Position numbers and translations under genes: made by a program. Below the pieces are notes generated by a model. The model saw nothing but the letters and a program-made list of their open reading frames with translations, was not told where the DNA came from and ran no database searches. From the NCBI GenBank assembly GCA_964593555.1, contig CAZQIC010000033.1:1-36450 (forward strand): DNA of 36,450 bases, in the 5' to 3' direction. Shown in pieces: positions 33,619-36,450 of this stretch (within the stretch, counting starts at the first letter, position 1; every line of letters begins with the position of its first letter). The DNA is from CAZQIC01 sp964593555 (lineage in GTDB: Bacteria > Bacteroidota > Bacteroidia > JAFLBG01).

Positions 33619-35052
33619 TTACATGCGATCAAATAATGATTGGGTATAAGCTGTTAACCCGGTATTCAGTACATCTGTTTTCAAACCAAATATCTCGGCT
33701 ATCGTTAATGCGATATCTGCCGTTTCAGGCATACTATCCGGAGCAACTTCGCTACCTGTATTTTGCGCCGGATCAATATCATTGTATGTTGCAGGAGTAA
33801 TACCTTTTCCTGCCATCATTGCAAACACCTTGCTCGTGTTATTATCGGAGTGGTCGTATCCAAAAAGTTTGCTTGGATCTTTAATAGCATTTGGAGTTGA
33901 ATTTCTTCCGCACTCAGGAGCTGCAAGAAGGATCGTCTCGCCACCTAATACAGGATCTGACTGTATGAAATTCCACAGGTGACCCACCGCGTAATCCGCA
34001 CGGTGTAAGCTTCTGAGGTATGAGGTAAAGTTACCGTGCGCAGAGTCAACGCCCGATAAATTAACGACTAGCAATTTTGGTTTAAATTCTTTTAATATTT
34101 CGCACGCATAAGATATCGTATTGATGTCACCATTCCGGTCAGAAATATCAAGTGTACTTGGATAGGCTAGTGGAGCGCCTGTTCCGCCTTGTCTGGCGAA
34201 AATATTTTTCATAAACAATTTTATCTGCTGCTTCTCATCTTCTGTGTTACCAATGTTTGGTAAAGCACTTCCGATATTTTCGAAACTATTATCAAGGAAG
34301 TATTTCATCTCATACATAGGATCCAGCTGATCCTGCGGATGGTAGAGTTTCGCGTTCTTCAAATAAAGATCCCCTTTGGGTCCAAAGGTTGTTTCCGGGG
34401 CAAAAAAGTTAGCTCCGTAATGTGATCCGTAATCGGGATGCTGACTGTGATTTAATAATGGTACAGAGTTTCCTATAGTGTTTCCTACCATCCAAACTTT
34501 CGAAGCAGGGAAATCTGTTGGTCCGCCGTGTCTTCTCAGGTATTCAAACATGGTTGGGTTCAGAGGTCTGTTCTTTAATCCTTGTGCAAGTGCGTTGCCG
34601 CCTTGAAGCATTACATTTAACCCCCCATAGTGTCCCGCGTTAGAGCTATTCACTTGTTTAAAAAGTATGCCTTGATTTTGCAGAGGAGTGGAAAGAATGG
34701 GAGTTAAAGGCATGATATATGAAGATCCGACGCTACCATAAATTATTTTTCCGCCATTTGCAGCCGGAGTTGGTCCAGCTCCCTCCAGCATATTATTCAT
34801 AATATTTCCTTCAAAGTTCAACTCCGGTTTTGCCGCAGTTGCTGCGAAATCATATTGACTACGTCTAAGGTAGCCTTGTCCTATGGCTTCCTGGTGTCTC
34901 ACACCTCCCGCAAACATCACCAATACAACATGGTTTGCCATGGGAGTACCGCCCGTGCTTGCGAAAAGCCGACCTGTAGGTAAAATGTAAGGAGCGATAA
35001 ACGCACCTGCAGCTGCTAGTCCGGTTTTCTTTAAAAAGTCTCTTCTTTTCAT
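33619..35052 (-). CDS. Tat-exported DUF1501-family protein
   Basis: 477 aa, ATG at 35052. It begins with a Tat signal (MKRRDFLKKTGLAAAGAFIAP), so it is folded before export. The body has the alkaline-phosphatase-like fold of DUF1501: VVLVMFAGGVRHQEAIGQ near the start, NSSNAGHYGGLNVMLQGGN, LLVVNLSGVDSAHGNFTSYLRSLHRAD (about 330-356), ILLAAPECGRNST, FGYDHSDNNTSKVFAMMAG, and PDSMPETADIALTIAEIFGL at the end. DUF1501 proteins are periplasmic and of unproven activity, possibly hydrolases; in Planctomycetes they occur beside DUF1549/DUF1553 and cytochrome genes. Here the neighbours are similar in kind. Confidence 0.88.
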   Translation of the reverse strand: MKRRDFLKKTGLAAAGAFIAPYILPTGRLFASTGGTPMANHVVLVMFAGGVRHQEAIGQGYLRRSQYDFAATAAKPELNFEGNIMNNMLEGAGPTPAANGGKIIYGSVGSSYIMPLTPILSTPLQNQGILFKQVNSSNAGHYGGLNVMLQGGNALAQGLKNRPLNPTMFEYLRRHGGPTDFPASKVWMVGNTIGNSVPLLNHSQHPDYGSHYGANFFAPETTFGPKGDLYLKNAKLYHPQDQLDPMYEMKYFLDNSFENIGSALPNIGNTEDEKQQIKLFMKNIFARQGGTGAPLAYPSTLDISDRNGDINTISYACEILKEFKPKLLVVNLSGVDSAHGNFTSYLRSLHRADYAVGHLWNFIQSDPVLGGETILLAAPECGRNSTPNAIKDPSKLFGYDHSDNNTSKVFAMMAGKGITPATYNDIDPAQNTGSEVAPDSMPETADIALTIAEIFGLKTDVLNTGLTAYTQSLFDRM

Positions 35053-35094
35053 CTGTAAATATTTTTTGTTGTTATATGATCCTAACTAAAGTCT

Positions 35095-35610
35095 TTAGTA
35101 AAACATGTATTCGTTTGAAAGCGCAAATGAAAAATATACCAGCTCCGGAAGAATTGTATCTGTTGGAGTTGTATGAGCTAAAATATAATTTTTGAAATAA
35201 GTTTTCTCCGCTTCTGTAGGGTTTCTCACAAGGAACCTATTATATGTTTCGGTAACGAATTTGTCAAGATCCCCAATCATATTCGCCTTTGACGGTAAAA
35301 TAACACCAGGCTTATTAAAAAAGTTGCTGATGATCACTTCACGCGCGAGTTCTTTATCACCAATAGATTCTATACATTGACTGATGTCAAATATCTGGTT
35401 GGCTGATAATGCAGTTTGAAATAAGTTAGCATGTAGAATAGCAACAAACTGCTCATTTGTTTTTTGTTTTGCTTTTCCGGCACTTGGAGGTAATAAGGGA
35501 ACATCGTTAACTTCGAACAAGCGATCTGTTTTTTCCTTTTTGCATCCCGAAAAAATAAAACTGCCAATGATGGCGAGTGTTATAACTGTTCTTAATTTTA
35601 AAATGCCCAT
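35095..35610 (-). CDS. Lipoprotein with one LxRNPTxxE motif
   Basis: 171 aa, ATG at 35610. Lipoprotein signal ends FIFSGC, followed by KKEKTDR. The mature protein is helical. Residues about 130-150 read FVTETYNRFLVRNPTEAEKTYFKNYI, the same pattern as three segments in the next gene upstream (Y..LL.R.P...E...). The pattern recalls DUF4214 and DUF1549 motifs but is too short for a firm assignment. Function unknown; 42 bases separate it from the DUF1501 gene. Confidence 0.7.
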   Translation of the reverse strand: MGILKLRTVITLAIIGSFIFSGCKKEKTDRLFEVNDVPLLPPSAGKAKQKTNEQFVAILHANLFQTALSANQIFDISQCIESIGDKELAREVIISNFFNKPGVILPSKANMIGDLDKFVTETYNRFLVRNPTEAEKTYFKNYILAHTTPTDTILPELVYFSFALSNEYMFY

Positions 35611-35631
35611 ATGTTGATTTATAAGTTGTAA

Positions 35632-36450
35632 TTAAAAGTTTGCATACTCATCCGTTTTCATAATATCCTTCTGAAGTTTTTGGATATTATGATCACTGAA
35701 AAAAGATTGCATATGTCTGTTTGTTTCTGCACCTGAAGGTTCTCTTGCCATCAGCGTTTTGTAACTCCATCGAACTAAGCCTTCGTAAAATTCATCGCTG
35801 TTAACAATGACATTAATAAAGTCGCCCTTGTTTTGCCCCGATTTACCAAATAAAATTTGTGACATACTGTACTCGATCATGTTGTAACCTGCATCAAATT
35901 CAGCCTGTATTGGTGCACGCATCAATAAGTTGTCGAAACATGCGTTTACAAAATTAAATGTGTTCATGTTTATTTGATCGTAAGCACTATTGTATAGCAT
36001 TCTGGCAAATACATCTTTTATTTCAATTGTACCTAAGCGGTATTGTTTCTGCGCTCTTACAACCTGGTAGCAGCGGTTCTCTATCTCAAGATTAATTCTC
36101 ATGCTTACAGTGTCCCCTGCAAGAGAATCAGTGATATAGCTAAAGTGCGCTAGCCCGCCCTTATAAACTAAGTATTCATCAGAGGCTGCTTCGAGAACTC
36201 TTGCTTTGCACATTTCATAATAGCGGTTGTAGTATGCATGTTTATAGGATGTATCTCCAACGATCCAGTTTGTATCTGTTTGAAGTTTGGTAATCAATTG
36301 TTCTCTGGATGAAATACTAAAATCATTGGATCTCAGAAAATCTTCTTCGGCAATCATCTCGGCATCCAAAGGTTCTCTTCCAATTAAGTCAATAAAAAGT
36401 CTGTTGATGTAATTTTCAACTTTTACTTTAGGAATTCCATCATAATAAGG
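35632..36450 (-). CDS. Protein with three LLxRxPxxxE motifs (5' end outside window)
   Basis: The frame is open to the window end, so only the C-terminal 272 residues are seen; the first ones read PYYDGIPKVKVENYINRLF. Three segments share the pattern [YF]xxLxxRxPxxxE: INRLFIDLIGREPLDAE, FVNACFDNLLMRAPIQAE, and LVRWSYKTLMAREPSGAE. The first resembles DUF1549 (NRLFIDLIGREP), the last resembles DUF4214. The rest is helical and polar, with no membrane segment in the visible part. It is 21 bases upstream of the lipoprotein gene at 35610 and thus probably in the same transcript. Likely periplasmic, but the export signal would lie outside the window. Confidence 0.75.
   Translation of the reverse strand, partial: PYYDGIPKVKVENYINRLFIDLIGREPLDAEMIAEEDFLRSNDFSISSREQLITKLQTDTNWIVGDTSYKHAYYNRYYEMCKARVLEAASDEYLVYKGGLAHFSYITDSLAGDTVSMRINLEIENRCYQVVRAQKQYRLGTIEIKDVFARMLYNSAYDQINMNTFNFVNACFDNLLMRAPIQAEFDAGYNMIEYSMSQILFGKSGQNKGDFINVIVNSDEFYEGLVRWSYKTLMAREPSGAETNRHMQSFFSDHNIQKLQKDIMKTDEYANF

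Overview
The window looks like chromosomal DNA from a member of the Bacteroidota. Evidence: AT-rich sequence, type IX secretion (T9SS) type A and type B C-terminal sorting domains, a PorP/SprF-type protein, a MurF-alanine racemase fusion, and the gene order DUF4271 - hemD - rnpA - yidD - ctpA, which is characteristic of that phylum. I cannot name the genus. No tRNA, rRNA, insertion sequence, integrase, phage gene or CRISPR array was seen. About 25 of 28 genes lie on the minus strand. No gene-free stretch exceeds 300 bases; the longest (24190-24424, 235 bases) is AT-rich and holds no clear signal.

Layout. (1) 73-828: an exported MORN-like repeat protein. (2) 906-7091, minus strand, probably one transcript: unknown 189-aa protein, M28 peptidase (TTG start overlapping the previous stop), RsmI, CorA, and a T9SS-exported protein built of about fourteen 50-residue repeats. 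(3) 7171-9663, plus: murF-alr fusion, convergent with (4) 9668-13241, minus: MeaB GTPase, small outer-membrane barrel, TPR-SpoIIE phosphatase. (5) 13315-15644: a glycosyltransferase convergent with an O-antigen ligase; the promoter region shared with meaB carries two perfect TAnnTTTG boxes only 5-6 bases from the start codons. (6) 15744-22505, minus: nine close-packed genes ending at a perfect 32-bp palindromic terminator. The first four encode envelope proteins that could form a redox module (T9SS-sorted CX4CH protein, CX4CH lipoprotein, YceI, DUF5777 barrel); the last five are DUF4271, HemD, RnpA, YidD and CtpA. (7) 22669-24189: an unknown helical-repeat protein divergent from (8) 24425-27529, a large T9SS type B PKD/SprB-repeat adhesin-like protein. 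(9) 27531-36450, minus: PorP/SprF, its T9SS type B partner (1194 aa, CUB plus about seven GGxWxG modules), two lipoproteins (one with CX4CH), a Tat-exported DUF1501 protein, another lipoprotein, and a gene cut by the window end.

How it fits together: much of the window concerns the cell envelope: peptidoglycan precursors (MurF/Alr), LPS (glycosyltransferase, ligase), T9SS export, and two separate groups of surface or periplasmic proteins that share the unusual haem-type motif CxxSGCH. The most interesting parts are the DUF1501/CX4CH/LLxRxPxxxE lipoprotein locus at the right end, the candidate redox module at 19731-22505, and the apparently leaderless divergent promoter pair at 13241-13315.
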